Assembly: GCA_035556555.1 (NCBI GenBank)
Contig: DATMES010000046.1
Coordinates: 62,001 to 126,000 of the forward strand
DNA: 64,000 nucleotides
Source of the DNA: Frankiaceae bacterium
GTDB lineage: Bacteria > Actinomycetota > Actinomycetes > BP-191
Direction of reading: 5' to 3'
In this document: positions 7,620 through 15,630 of the stretch, piece by piece
Layout: every line of letters starts with the position of its first letter
Numbering within the stretch: position 1 is the stretch's first letter
Translations under genes and position numbers: made by a program
Notes under the pieces: generated by a model
Told to the model about the DNA's origin: nothing
The model's database searches: none
The model's input: the letters and a program-made list of their open reading frames with translations, nothing else

Positions 7620-8195
7620 CTACGCCTGCGCGGCTTTCGCGGCCTTCTTCATCTCCGCCTTGTACGCGCGCACCTGCAGCAGCGACTTCCCGTCGGTGAT
7701 GTCCGCGACCGACATGCGCGTCTTCGGCTCGCCGTACGGCGCGCAGGCCTCGCGCCACCCGCGCGGCCTGACAGCGAGCTGCTTGCCGAGCAGGGCCATG
7801 AAGATCTTCGCCTTCTGCTCGCCGAAGCCGGGCAGCGCCTTGATCCGCTTCAGCAGCTCGCCGGCGTCCTTGGTGTCCCAGACCTTCGCCGCGTCGCCCT
7901 CGTACTTCTCGACCAGCACCGTGCACATCTCCTGTACGCGCCCCGCCATCGAGCCGGGGAAGCGGTGCAGCGCGGGCGGCTTGGCGAAGATCGCGGCGAG
8001 CCCCTCGGGGTCGTACTCGGCAATCTCGCGCGCGTCGAGGTCGTGACCCAGGCGCTCGGTGAGGACGTACGGCGAGGAGAACGCCTTCTCCAGCGGGATC
8101 TGCTGGTCGAGCACCATCCCGATGAGCAACGCGAGCGGGTCGCGCGACAGCAGCGCGTCGGCGTCGGGGTCCTGGGCGAGCGTGATCCGCAGCAT
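7620..8195 (-). CDS. HhH-GPD family base-excision repair-like protein
   Basis: A 191-residue protein. Its N-terminal half (LLIGMVLDQQIPLEKAFS) resembles the AlkA/endonuclease III helical core, and the helix-hairpin-helix is LPGFGEQKAKIFMALLGK around residues 120-138. Such short actinomycete proteins are annotated as HhH-GPD base excision DNA repair; the catalytic Asp after the HhH of AlkA/Nth is not obvious, so activity is uncertain. It heads the minus-strand run HhH - rhomboid - LLM. The intergenic repeat at 8238-8284 lies just upstream of its start. Confidence 0.75.
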   Translation of the reverse strand: MLRITLAQDPDADALLSRDPLALLIGMVLDQQIPLEKAFSSPYVLTERLGHDLDAREIAEYDPEGLAAIFAKPPALHRFPGSMAGRVQEMCTVLVEKYEGDAAKVWDTKDAGELLKRIKALPGFGEQKAKIFMALLGKQLAVRPRGWREACAPYGEPKTRMSVADITDGKSLLQVRAYKAEMKKAAKAAQA

Positions 8196-8237
8196 GGACA
8201 GAGCCTAGTGTCGGCCGGCGACGCGGCCCTCCCCCAG

Positions 8238-8284
8238 CCGTTCCTTGAAGATCACCACGCCCGAGACCGGTGGCCGGGCCGCAG
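8238..8284 (+). repeat. 47-bp dispersed intergenic repeat (family B, copy 1)
   Basis: The segment starting CCGTTCCTTGAAGATCAC matches 32689-32735 at 42 of 47 positions and, in the other orientation, 15562-15608 more weakly (core TGAAGATCAC-ACGC). It lies between the glycosyltransferase stop and the HhH gene start. No coding function is evident. Confidence 0.75.
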
Positions 8285-8294
8285 AGAACAAGCC

Positions 8295-9479
8295 CTACCG
8301 GTTGCCGTCGACCAGCAGCCTCGCGGCCTCGGCGGCGCCGTCGGTACGGATCGTGCCCGCGACGGTCGCCGCCCGGCCGCGCATCTCCTCGGTGAGCGCC
8401 TTCGACAGAGCCGCCGACAGCGACTCGACCGTCGGCACCGGGCCGTCGTGCGCCACGCCGACACCGAGCGCGGCGGCGCGGCCCGCCCAGTACGGCTGAT
8501 CGGCCATCTGCGGGACCACGACCTGCGGGGTGCCCGACCTCGTGGCGGTCGTCGTCGTGCCCGCGCCGCCGTGGTGCACGATCGCCGCCACGCGCCGGAA
8601 CAGCGCCTGGTGGTTGACCTCGCCGACGACATGGCAGTCGTCGGGGTCCTCGGACGTCAGGCCCGCCCAGCCGCGCGCGAGGACCGTACGGCGCCCCTGT
8701 GCGCGCACCGCCTCGACCGCGACCCTGGCGAAGTCGTCGGGCGCGCGCAGGCTGCCGTAGCCGACGTAGACCGGTGGTTCGCCCGCGTCGAGGAACGCCT
8801 CCAGCTCGGCGGGCAGCGGACGGTCGTCGGGCAGGATCCACGCGCCGGTCCGTACGACGTCGACGTCGCCCTCCTCCGACGGCGCGAGGAACGGGTCGGC
8901 CGCCAGCCACGGCCGGTCGCCGAACACCACCGCGCGGACGTGCTCGACGGGCGTCAGACCGGCCGACGCGCGGTGGCGGTTGAGCGAGTCGCGGAACAGC
9001 GCGTCGTAGCTCTCGGTCGTCGCCTTCCACCGCGCCTCGTCGTCGGTCGCGTCCTCCGGCAGCGGCCGCCCCGGCATCGCGTGCGGCCGCAGCCACAGCG
9101 GGCACCAGTGCACGAACTCCGACCGCGCGCCGACCAGCTCCGCCACCGACCTCGCCGCGGCGACGACCGGCGCCAGCCCGCTCGTCACGATGACGTCGCA
9201 CCCGTCCGCGACCTCGGCGAGCACCTCGAACTGCGCCGCCATCAGGCCGTCGGCGACGCGCGGGACCTGGTCCGGTCCCGGCGGGCTCGCGGCGTGCACC
9301 AGCTCGCGTACGGAACCTCCCACCGGCACCAGCTCCACGTCCGCCTCGGCCGCGCGGTCCGCGCAGTCCGGCGGGGCGCACACCGTCGCCTCCGCGCCGG
9401 CGTCCCGCAGCGCCACCGCGAGCGCCAGCAGCGGCTCGACGCCGCCCCGCGAGTCGTACGTCGACAGCACCACGCGCAT
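8295..9479 (-). CDS. Glycosyltransferase, GT1 / MGT-like
   Basis: A 394-residue GT-B glycosyltransferase like those that decorate macrolides and glycopeptides. The N-terminal domain starts MRVVLSTYDSRGGVEPLLAL, and the C-terminal nucleotide-sugar site has VVHHGGAGTTTTATRSGTPQ-type sequence followed by PQMADQPYWAGR. I choose ATG 9479 over the ATG six bases upstream because GGGAGA is better spaced from it. Acceptor and sugar are unknown, and no biosynthetic cluster surrounds it. It is divergent from the methyltransferase at 9573, with a strong hairpin between them. Confidence 0.87.
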   Translation of the reverse strand: MRVVLSTYDSRGGVEPLLALAVALRDAGAEATVCAPPDCADRAAEADVELVPVGGSVRELVHAASPPGPDQVPRVADGLMAAQFEVLAEVADGCDVIVTSGLAPVVAAARSVAELVGARSEFVHWCPLWLRPHAMPGRPLPEDATDDEARWKATTESYDALFRDSLNRHRASAGLTPVEHVRAVVFGDRPWLAADPFLAPSEEGDVDVVRTGAWILPDDRPLPAELEAFLDAGEPPVYVGYGSLRAPDDFARVAVEAVRAQGRRTVLARGWAGLTSEDPDDCHVVGEVNHQALFRRVAAIVHHGGAGTTTTATRSGTPQVVVPQMADQPYWAGRAAALGVGVAHDGPVPTVESLSAALSKALTEEMRGRAATVAGTIRTDGAAEAARLLVDGNR

Positions 9480-9524
9480 CCGCATCTCCCTTGTCCGGTG
9501 ACCGGCCGGCGATTGTGGGGGGTC

Positions 9525-9551
9525 GAGGGGGGCTTGCGGCAAGCCCCCCTC
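9525..9551. promoter_or_regulatory. G/C-rich stem-loop in a divergent intergenic region
   Basis: An 11-base perfect stem, GAGGGGGGCTT pairing with AAGCCCCCCTC around the loop GCGGC. It lies 22 bases before the methyltransferase start and 45 bases upstream of the glycosyltransferase start. It could be an operator or a 5' leader structure; no U-tract follows. Confidence 0.4.
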
Positions 9552-9572
9552 CGCGGGTTACCTTGAAGGTGG

Positions 9573-11018
9573 ATGCTCCAGGACCGCGATGTCGCCCAGC
9601 TGCGCGAAGCGCTGGGGCGCAACGACTTCACGTACGACGCCGTCCTCTCCCTGCTCGGTCCCTCCGCCCACGCCGCGCTCGGCCGCGCCGAGTTCGTCCC
9701 CGCGCTGCGCGCGACCACCGGCGGCTCACCGCTGGAGACGCTCGTACGCCTCTTCCTCCTCGGCACGACCGAGCCGGCGGCGGCCTGCGCGGCGGCGTTC
9801 GCGCCACTCGACGCCGAGCGCGCGGGCCTACTCGAACGCCATCGCGAAGGGCTGCGCGCGACGCTCGACGTGCGGCCGTACGCGGCCGACGACGGCTCGT
9901 GGTGGGTCGTCTCCGACCTCGGCACCGACCTGCGTCCGCCGCCGCTGCGACCCGACCACGTGCTCGGCGTCGGCGGCGCGTCGGTGACGCTGGCGCAGGC
10001 GACCGTACGGCGCCCCGTCGAGACCGCGCTCGACGTCGGCACCGGCTGCGGCGTCCAGGCGCTGCACCTCTCCCGGCACGCGGCGCGGGTCACAGGGACC
10101 GACCGCAACCCGCGCGCGCTCGCGCTGGCCCGCATGACGGCGTTGCTCAACGGCCTGTCGTGGGAGCTCGTCGAGGGCGACCTTTTCGCGCCGGTGGCCG
10201 GGCGGACGTACGACCTGGTCGTGGCGAACCCGCCGTTCGTCGTGGGTCCCGCGCGGGACGACTACGCGTATCGCGACAGCGGCGTGGCGGGCGACGCCGT
10301 CAGCGAACGCCTCGTCCGCGAGGTCCCCTCACACCTCGCAGACGGCGGCGTCGCGCAGCTGCTCGCCAACTGGGTGCACGTCCGCGGCGCCGACTGGCGC
10401 GAACGCGTCTCCGGCTGGCTCGACCTGTGCGACGCGCTGGTGCTGCAGCGCGAGGTGCTCGACCCCGCCGAGTACGTCGCCACGTGGCTACGCGACGCCG
10501 GCGACACCTCCGCCGAGCGCGCGGAGGCGTGGCTCACGTGGTTCGAGGAGAACGACGTCGAGGCCGTCGGCTTCGGCATCGTGACGCTGCGGCGTACCGA
10601 CGCCGCGCCCCACGTCACCATCGAGCACGCGCCGCAGCAGGTCGGCCGGCCGCTCGGCCCGCACCTCGCGGCGTGGCTCGACGACGTCGCGTGGCTGCGC
10701 GACGCCGACCTGCTCGCCGCGCGGCTGCGTGTCGCCCCGGACGTGACGCTCGAGCAGGTCGCGACGGCCGGCGCCGAGGGGTGGGACGTCGCGACGCAGA
10801 CGCTCGTACGCCACCACGGCCCGCGCTGGCGTACCGACGTCGACCCGATCGGCGTGGCGCTCGCCGGCGCGTGCGACGGCACGCGGACGCTCGGCGAGGT
10901 GCTGGCGGTGCTGGCGGCGGCGTACGACATCGACGGGCTCGCCGACGCGGCGCTGCCCGCGGTCAGGCACCTGGTGGAGCGGGGCTTCCTGTCTCCACGG
11001 GCCGCGCCGGGTCCGTGA
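9573..11018 (+). CDS. Class I SAM-dependent methyltransferase with N-terminal DUF7059-like domain
   Basis: A 481-residue protein. Residues about 1-140 form a helical domain seen in actinomycete RsmC/PrmC-like proteins. The Rossmann core follows with ALDVGTGCGVQALHLS (motif I), TGTDRNPRALALA, and the catalytic motif VVANPPFVVG, which is typical of enzymes methylating an amide or exocyclic amine (N6-adenine, N2-guanine or glutamine). A C-terminal winged-helix-like domain of about 170 residues completes it. Substrate not identifiable. The last 56 bases overlap the convergent rhodanese gene. Confidence 0.82.
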   Translation: MLQDRDVAQLREALGRNDFTYDAVLSLLGPSAHAALGRAEFVPALRATTGGSPLETLVRLFLLGTTEPAAACAAAFAPLDAERAGLLERHREGLRATLDVRPYAADDGSWWVVSDLGTDLRPPPLRPDHVLGVGGASVTLAQATVRRPVETALDVGTGCGVQALHLSRHAARVTGTDRNPRALALARMTALLNGLSWELVEGDLFAPVAGRTYDLVVANPPFVVGPARDDYAYRDSGVAGDAVSERLVREVPSHLADGGVAQLLANWVHVRGADWRERVSGWLDLCDALVLQREVLDPAEYVATWLRDAGDTSAERAEAWLTWFEENDVEAVGFGIVTLRRTDAAPHVTIEHAPQQVGRPLGPHLAAWLDDVAWLRDADLLAARLRVAPDVTLEQVATAGAEGWDVATQTLVRHHGPRWRTDVDPIGVALAGACDGTRTLGEVLAVLAAAYDIDGLADAALPAVRHLVERGFLSPRAAPGP

Positions 11019-11817
11019 CCCACTCGCTCCACGACCCGGCGTAGAGCGCGGCGTCCACGCCCGCGAGATGCAGGGCCAGTACCTCGTGGGCGGCGGTGAC
11101 ACCGGAGCCGCAGTACGCGCCGACGGGCCGCTCGCCGTCGGCGCCCAGGGTCGCGAACCGCTCGCGCAACACCTCGGGCGGGAGGAAGCGGCCGTCGGGC
11201 CCGGCGTTCGCCACGGTGGGTGCGCTGACCGCGCCGGGGATGTGGCCGGCGACCGGGTCGATCGGCTCGACCTCGCCGCGGTACCGCTCGGCCGCGCGCG
11301 CGTCGAGCAGCACGCCGTCGCGCGCCAGTGCGGCGGCCTCGCCGGCGGAGAGCACAGGCATCCCGCCTGCCTTCGCCACGAAGTCGCCTGGCTCTGGCGA
11401 CGGCACGTCCGCCGACACGGGCAGCCCCGCCGAGACCCAGGCGCGGTAGCCGCCGTCGAGAACGGCCACGGCGTCGTGGCCGAAGTACCGCAGCAGCCAC
11501 CACGCGCGGGCGGCCGCGGTGCCGTCGGCGTCGTCGTACACGACCACCGTCGAGTCCCCGGAGACGCCGCGGCGGCGCATCGCCGCCTCGAACGCCTCGG
11601 CGTCAGGGAGCGGGTGCCGCCCGCCCTTCCCCGGCGGCGCGGCGAGGTCGGCGTCGAGGTCCACGAACACGGCGCCGGGTACGTGCCCCGCGGCGTAGTC
11701 GTCGCGAGCCGGCGGGCCGCCGAGCCGCCAGCGCGAGTCGAGCACGACCGGCGGCGACGCCGAGTCGAGCAGAACCGCGAGGTCGGCGGCGGACACGAGT
11801 GGGTGCACGCCGTTCAT
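10963..11817 (-). CDS. Sulfurtransferase (thiosulfate/3-mercaptopyruvate type, tandem rhodanese)
   Basis: A 284-residue two-domain rhodanese. The inactive N-terminal domain contains DSRWRLGGPPARDDYAAGHVPGAVF-like sequence, and the active C-terminal domain has the loop CGSGVTA with Cys236. CG-S-G-type loops are usual in mercaptopyruvate sulfurtransferases (CGSGVTA/CGTGVTA), while classical thiosulfate sulfurtransferases have CRKGVT, so the former activity is favoured. The end overlaps the convergent methyltransferase by 56 bases. Confidence 0.9.
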   Translation of the reverse strand: MNGVHPLVSAADLAVLLDSASPPVVLDSRWRLGGPPARDDYAAGHVPGAVFVDLDADLAAPPGKGGRHPLPDAEAFEAAMRRRGVSGDSTVVVYDDADGTAAARAWWLLRYFGHDAVAVLDGGYRAWVSAGLPVSADVPSPEPGDFVAKAGGMPVLSAGEAAALARDGVLLDARAAERYRGEVEPIDPVAGHIPGAVSAPTVANAGPDGRFLPPEVLRERFATLGADGERPVGAYCGSGVTAAHEVLALHLAGVDAALYAGSWSEWVTDPARPVETGSPAPPGA

Positions 11818-11836
11818 CCTCCCCCGGACGCGCCGA

Positions 11837-11868
11837 AGCCGCCGGCAGCGCGAGGCTGCACGGCGGCT
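11837..11868 (-). terminator. Stem-loop downstream of the secreted protein gene
   Basis: AGCCGCCGGCAGC pairs with GCTGCACGGCGGCT (one bulge) around a five-base loop. It sits just after the 11885-12346 stop and before the rhodanese start. It has no U-tract, so it is a candidate actinomycete U-less terminator. Confidence 0.45.
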
Positions 11869-11884
11869 CCGGGCGAAGGCTGGC

Positions 11885-12346
11885 TTAGCTGTAGGTGTAC
11901 GTGTAGCTGACCGTGGCGTTCGGCGTGCCGGCGAAGTTGCAGACGCGGAGGGTCAGCGTCTGGGCCTTCTTCGACTTGTACTTCAGCGTCTCGGTCGGCG
12001 CCGTGTTGGTGAACGTCTCCGGCGTCGTCGTGCCGCCGCCCTCGGTGAGCTGCGCGCCCGCCTTGTTCCAGACGCTCATGTCCCAGTCGCCCGAGAAGCC
12101 GGTGACCTTGACGCTCAGCAGGCCGGGGCCGGTGACCTTGATGTCGTGGAAGTTGGTGTTGTTGAGGGCGGCCGTGCGCGTCTCGCCCGAGCAGGCGGTC
12201 GACTCGGACGCGTCGGGGGACGGCGCGAGCGTGAGGCTGTAGGTCTTCTTGATCGGCTTCTTCTTCGGCGCCGCGACGGCGGGCGCGAGCGAGCCGGCCG
12301 CGACGATCGCGGCGAGGGCCAGGGGGGCGGCGCTGCGGACGCGCAT
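11885..12346 (-). CDS. Secreted protein of unknown function
   Basis: A 153-residue exported protein with a clear signal peptide (MRVRSAAPLALAAIVAAG, cleavage near AVAAP) followed by a Lys-rich start to the mature part. The rest is a single beta-rich domain with two cysteines (about residues 52 and 138) that may form a disulfide; the pattern (GLLSVKVTGFSGDWDMSVW) resembles pre-peptidase C-terminal-like beta-sandwich domains that bind extracellular surfaces. No catalytic motif is seen. Monocistronic: it is followed by a stem-loop and preceded by a 108-base gap to the divergent DUF72 gene. Confidence 0.7.
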   Translation of the reverse strand: MRVRSAAPLALAAIVAAGSLAPAVAAPKKKPIKKTYSLTLAPSPDASESTACSGETRTAALNNTNFHDIKVTGPGLLSVKVTGFSGDWDMSVWNKAGAQLTEGGGTTTPETFTNTAPTETLKYKSKKAQTLTLRVCNFAGTPNATVSYTYTYS

Positions 12347-12454
12347 GTTTTGTGTCCTCCGTCAGGGGGGCGGCGTGGCTAGGTAAGCCGTTCAACGACT
12401 GCTTTCGTGCCTGGATACGCGTTCTCCTGCCATCGGGTTGGGCATGATCGCGTC

Positions 12455-13324
12455 ATGGGCCGGATCCTGGTCGGCACCGCGTCGTGGACCGACAAGTCGT
12501 TGCTGGCCTCGGGCTGGTACCCGCTCGAGGCGAACACCCCCGATGCCCGGCTGCGCTACTACGCCTCGCAGTACCCGATCGTCGAGGTCGACGCGACGTA
12601 CTACGCGCCGCCCAGCGAGCAGACCGCGGCGCTCTGGGCGCAGCGGACGCCGGACGGCTTCACGTTCAACGTCAAGGCGTTCTCGCTGCTCACGCAGCAC
12701 CCGACCAAGCCCGGCGCGCTCTACAAGGACCTGCGTCCCGACACCAAGAAGAACGTCTACCTCAAGGACTTCGACGACGACGTCGTCGACCAGGTGTGGG
12801 AGCGGTTCCTCTCCGCGCTCAACCCGCTGGCCGACGCCGGCAAGCTCGGGGCGCTGCTGTTCCAGTTCCCGCAGTGGTTCCCCATCGGCAAGCGCAACAA
12901 GGAGTACGTCCTCTCCTGCAAGGGCCGCTGCGAGCCCGTCCCGATCTGCGTGGAGTTCCGCAACAAGACGTGGATGAGCGAGGAGAACCAGGCGGAGACC
13001 CTCGACTTCCTGGCGTCGTACGGCATCCCGTACGTCTGCGTGGACATGCCGCAGGGCTTCACGTCGTCGATCCCGCCGGTGGCGGCCGCGACCAGCGGTG
13101 ACCTCGCCGTCGTGCGCTTCCACGGCCACAACGACGCGGAGTGGGAGTCGGGGTCGGTGCAGAAGCGGTTCTCGTACCTGTACTCCGAACAGGAGCTCAA
13201 GACCTGGGTGCCCAAGCTCGAAGAGCTGAGTGAGCAGGCGAAGGAGACGCACGTGCTCATGAACAACTGCCACCGCGACTACGCGCAGCGCAACGCCACC
13301 CAGCTGATGGGTCTGCTGTCGTGA
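12455..13324 (+). CDS. DUF72 domain-containing protein (YecE-like)
   Basis: A 289-residue TIM-barrel-like DUF72 protein. Diagnostic stretches are GTASWTDKSL near the N-terminus, YFPVVEVDATYYAPPS-like sequence, FTFNVKAFSLLTQHPT, LLFQFPQWF, and NNCHRDYAQRNATQL at the C-terminus. The biochemical role of DUF72 is unproven. The start is the ATG at 12455, directly before the conserved GRILVGTASW. Its stop overlaps the GTG start of the L,D-transpeptidase gene, so the two are translationally coupled. Confidence 0.88.
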   Translation: MGRILVGTASWTDKSLLASGWYPLEANTPDARLRYYASQYPIVEVDATYYAPPSEQTAALWAQRTPDGFTFNVKAFSLLTQHPTKPGALYKDLRPDTKKNVYLKDFDDDVVDQVWERFLSALNPLADAGKLGALLFQFPQWFPIGKRNKEYVLSCKGRCEPVPICVEFRNKTWMSEENQAETLDFLASYGIPYVCVDMPQGFTSSIPPVAAATSGDLAVVRFHGHNDAEWESGSVQKRFSYLYSEQELKTWVPKLEELSEQAKETHVLMNNCHRDYAQRNATQLMGLLS

Positions 13325-13995
13325 GGCGCGTCGCCGTCGTGCTCGCCGCGCTCCTCCCGCTGCTGCTGGCCGGGCCTCTGCCGGCGTCCGCGACGCCGCC
13401 GCCGTCGCGGCTCGAGGGTCTGTACGACGCCCGCCAGATCGTCGTCGTGACCAACAACTCGTGGACGTCGGCGTACGCGACGCTGACGACCTTCGAGAAG
13501 CGCTCCGACGGCACGTGGCGCCGCGTCCACGGACCGTGGGGCGCGCGGGTCGGGCGCAACGGCTTCGGCTCGCCCAAGCGCGAGGGCGACGGGCAGACCC
13601 CCGTGGGTTCGTACCGGATCGTCTCGATGTTCGGCGTCAACGCCTCCCCCGGCGTCCGCTACACGTGGCACCGGATGGACCGTTCCGACGTGTGGGTCGA
13701 CGACTCGTACAGCGACTACTACAACCTGCACAAGCGGCTGCCCGCCAAGGGTCGCTGGCGCTCCGCGGAGTCGCTCTATCAGCCGACGGCGTACGCCTAT
13801 GCCGCGACCATCGGCTACAACATGTCGCGTACGCCGGGGCGCGGGTCGGCGATCTTCTTCCACGCCGGCACCGGCGGCGCGACCGCCGGCTGCGTGTCCA
13901 TCGCGTCGTCGCGGCTGGTGCCGATCCTGCGCTGGCTCGACCCCGCCAAGAAGCCCCGCTTCGTCATGGGTCCCGAGTCCGCCGTCACGGCGTAG
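13321..13995 (+). CDS. Secreted L,D-transpeptidase family (YkuD) protein
   Basis: A 224-residue exported protein. A signal peptide (MRRVAVVLAALLPLLLAG, cleavage after ASA) is followed by a YkuD-type domain with DGQTPVGSYRI, then HAGTGGATAGCVSI, which holds the catalytic His and Cys. It belongs to the short L,D-transpeptidase/ErfK-like branch that lacks the SHG spacing of classical Ldt enzymes. Start GTG 13321 overlaps the DUF72 stop (GTGA). It probably acts on peptidoglycan in the wall. Confidence 0.85.
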   Translation: MRRVAVVLAALLPLLLAGPLPASATPPPSRLEGLYDARQIVVVTNNSWTSAYATLTTFEKRSDGTWRRVHGPWGARVGRNGFGSPKREGDGQTPVGSYRIVSMFGVNASPGVRYTWHRMDRSDVWVDDSYSDYYNLHKRLPAKGRWRSAESLYQPTAYAYAATIGYNMSRTPGRGSAIFFHAGTGGATAGCVSIASSRLVPILRWLDPAKKPRFVMGPESAVTA

Positions 13996-13998
13996 CGC

Positions 13999-14373
13999 GT
14001 GCGCGCCCGGTGGCGGCGCTGGCGGGCGTCCCCGCGCGGGCCCATCGGGGAGGCGCCGACGTTCATGCCGCAGTGGGTACTCGGGACCGGTAGCGCGTTC
14101 TTCCTCGCCACGCTGAACGGCTGGGCGGTCGTGACCGGCCGGCGTACGGTGGCGGGCCACGGACGGCTCGGCGCGGCGCTCACGGGGCTTGTCGCCCTGG
14201 CGATCGGCCTGCTCCTCGCGTGGCTCGGCTGGGTCCACTGGCGGCGTCCCGTCCGCCACGAGCCCGGTGACCCGTTGCCGCCCGGACCCTCGCCGCCCGC
14301 AGCCCCGGGGAGCGGCGAGCGCGCCCGGCGCGACGCCGAGCGCACCGTGTGGCGGTCACGCCGCATGCCGTGA
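13999..14373 (+). CDS. Small membrane protein of unknown function
   Basis: A 124-residue protein with two hydrophobic segments: about residues 25-45 (WVLGTGSAFFLATLNGWAVV) and 58-80 (LGAALTGLVALAIGLLLAW). A Pro/Arg-rich tail follows, ending WRSRRMP. The GTG at 13999 sits three bases after the transpeptidase stop; an internal ATG (MPQWVLGTG) would remove an Arg-rich N-terminus and is equally possible. Orientation and spacing place it in the DUF72-transpeptidase operon. No family recognised. Confidence 0.6.
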   Translation: MRARWRRWRASPRGPIGEAPTFMPQWVLGTGSAFFLATLNGWAVVTGRRTVAGHGRLGAALTGLVALAIGLLLAWLGWVHWRRPVRHEPGDPLPPGPSPPAAPGSGERARRDAERTVWRSRRMP

Positions 14374-14445
14374 CGCGACCGATGAGTCCTCGCCCTCGGC
14401 GTCGTCTAGGTTGCTGAACGGACCGGACTTCGGAGGAGAGCAGCG

Positions 14446-15036
14446 ATGCGGGTAGTGGTCAGCGAGTTCGTGAGCCTCGACGGCGTGGCGCAGGCGCCGG
14501 GTGGTGCGGAGGAGGACACCGACGGCGGGTTCGCGCACGGCGGGTGGTCGATGCCGTTCTTCGACGAGGAGGCGATGGGCGGCACGTTCGACGCGGCGAT
14601 GAAGACGACCGAGGCGCTGCTGTTCGGGCGGCGCACGTGGCAGGTCATGGCGAGCGCGTGGCCCGAGCGCGGCGGCGACCCGTTCGCCGACTGGATGAAC
14701 ACCGTGCCCAAGTACGTCGCCTCGCGCACGCTGTCGGAGGACGACCTGACGTGGGCGCCGACGACGCTGCTGCCCGCGGACGACGCGCTCGGCGAGGTGC
14801 GGCGGCTGCGCGAGCGGCCCGGTGGCGACCTGCAGGTCATGGGCAGCCTCAGCCTCGTCCGCGACCTCGTCAGCGCCGACCTCGTCGACGAGTACCGGCT
14901 CATGATCGAGCCGGTGCTGCTCGGCGGCGGGAAGTCGCTGTTCCCGAACGACGGGCAGGCGCACACGCTCGAGCTCGTCGAGGTGACGACCGCGAAGACC
15001 GGCGTGCAGGTCTGCACGTACCGCCCGGTGCGCTAG
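14446..15036 (+). CDS. Dihydrofolate reductase-like (RibD C-terminal domain) protein
   Basis: A 196-residue single-domain reductase-fold protein. It starts MRVVVSEFVSLDGVAQAPGG, has LLFGRRTWQVM and GDLQVMGSLSLVRDL, and ends with LVDEYRLMIEPVLLGGGKSLF, all typical of the stand-alone YyaP/YwjB-like RibD-C proteins. NADPH-dependent activity is expected for the fold, but the substrate is not known. A strong GGAGGAG ribosome-binding site lies 9 bases upstream. Convergent with a membrane gene across a repeat-family A palindrome. Confidence 0.88.
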   Translation: MRVVVSEFVSLDGVAQAPGGAEEDTDGGFAHGGWSMPFFDEEAMGGTFDAAMKTTEALLFGRRTWQVMASAWPERGGDPFADWMNTVPKYVASRTLSEDDLTWAPTTLLPADDALGEVRRLRERPGGDLQVMGSLSLVRDLVSADLVDEYRLMIEPVLLGGGKSLFPNDGQAHTLELVEVTTAKTGVQVCTYRPVR

Positions 15037-15048
15037 CCAGGGCGGACC

Positions 15049-15104
15049 CGTGATCTTGGCTGCGTTTGTGTCGCTCCGGCAGCACGAACGCAGCCAAGAT
15101 CACG
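15049..15104. repeat. Palindrome with 22-bp arms (repeat family A, copy 2)
   Basis: Arms 15049-15070 and 15083-15104 (starting CGTGATCTTGGCTGCG) pair with one mismatch around a 12-base loop. It is closely related to the palindrome at 1356-1417 but has a different inner arm sequence, and it also lies at a convergent gene junction. The right arm contains the TGA stop of the minus-strand gene 15100-15516. Confidence 0.8.
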
Positions 15105-15516
15105 ACTTTTCGGGAGGTCCCACGCCTGCGGGACGCTCCGCGTGCGCACGGAGCAGGAAGACCAGGAGCGCCGCGCCGACGCCGGCGAGGCCGTCCACGG
15201 GGTCGGCTGTGTTGACGTTGCCGAACGCGTCGTTGATCCCGTCCTCGGCGTCGCCGACGGCGAGGACGACCTCGGCGACGACGTTGACCGCCGCGAACGC
15301 CGCCGCGGCCAGCAGCACGCGGCCGCGCAGCGCGGGGTCGGTGAACCCCGCGGGTGTGCTCAGCAACGTCACCGCACCGCCGGTCAGGTAGACGTTGCTG
15401 AGATGGTCCGTCACCGGCTGGAACGGCAGCACGCCGGTGATGCGCCACGCGTACGCGAGCGCGAACAGCGCCAACAGCGCGGGGAAGACCGACCGCCGCC
15501 AGTGACCCTCCGGCAT
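15100..15516 (-). CDS. DUF4383-like integral membrane protein
   Basis: A 138-residue protein with four hydrophobic segments: FPALLALFALAYA, a segment near VYLTGGAVTLLS, VLLAAAAFAAVNVVAEVVLAV and VGAALLVFLL. The length, helix count and the motif DHLSNVYLTGGAV match the DUF4383 type of small actinobacterial membrane proteins. Start chosen at ATG 15516 (MPEGHWRRS). Its TGA stop lies within the right arm of the palindrome at 15049-15104, so the repeat now defines the C-terminus. Function unknown. Confidence 0.65.
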   Translation of the reverse strand: MPEGHWRRSVFPALLALFALAYAWRITGVLPFQPVTDHLSNVYLTGGAVTLLSTPAGFTDPALRGRVLLAAAAFAAVNVVAEVVLAVGDAEDGINDAFGNVNTADPVDGLAGVGAALLVFLLRAHAERPAGVGPPEKS

Positions 15517-15561
15517 GCCCCCAACTGTGCCAGCGCCGGTCGCCGCGCCGCTCCTCGTTCC

Positions 15562-15608
15562 TTGCACTCCAGGCGCCGGTCTCACGCGTAGTGATCTTCA
15601 GAGAACGA
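15562..15608 (-). repeat. Dispersed intergenic repeat (family B, copy 3, inverted)
   Basis: On the minus strand this reads TCGTTCTCTGAAGATCACTA, then CGCGTGAGACCGG, matching the copies at 8238 and 32689 in the core. It is bracketed by an 8-base inverted repeat, CCTCGTTC (15553-15560) and GAACGAGG (15603-15610). It lies in the gap between the msrA stop and the DUF4383-like start. Confidence 0.6.
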
Positions 15609-15630
15609 GGCTCGGCGGCGCCGAAGCCGC

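Noticed and set aside
5977-9381. Very long minus-strand open frame running from the LLM gene through the rhomboid, HhH and glycosyltransferase genes
   Set aside because: Only the first part (5977-6867) matches a protein family; the rest is Arg/Gly/Ala-rich shadow translation of other genes.
6831-9566. 911-residue plus-strand frame
   Set aside because: Antisense shadow of four minus-strand genes with clear motifs; composition is typical of GC-rich shadow frames.
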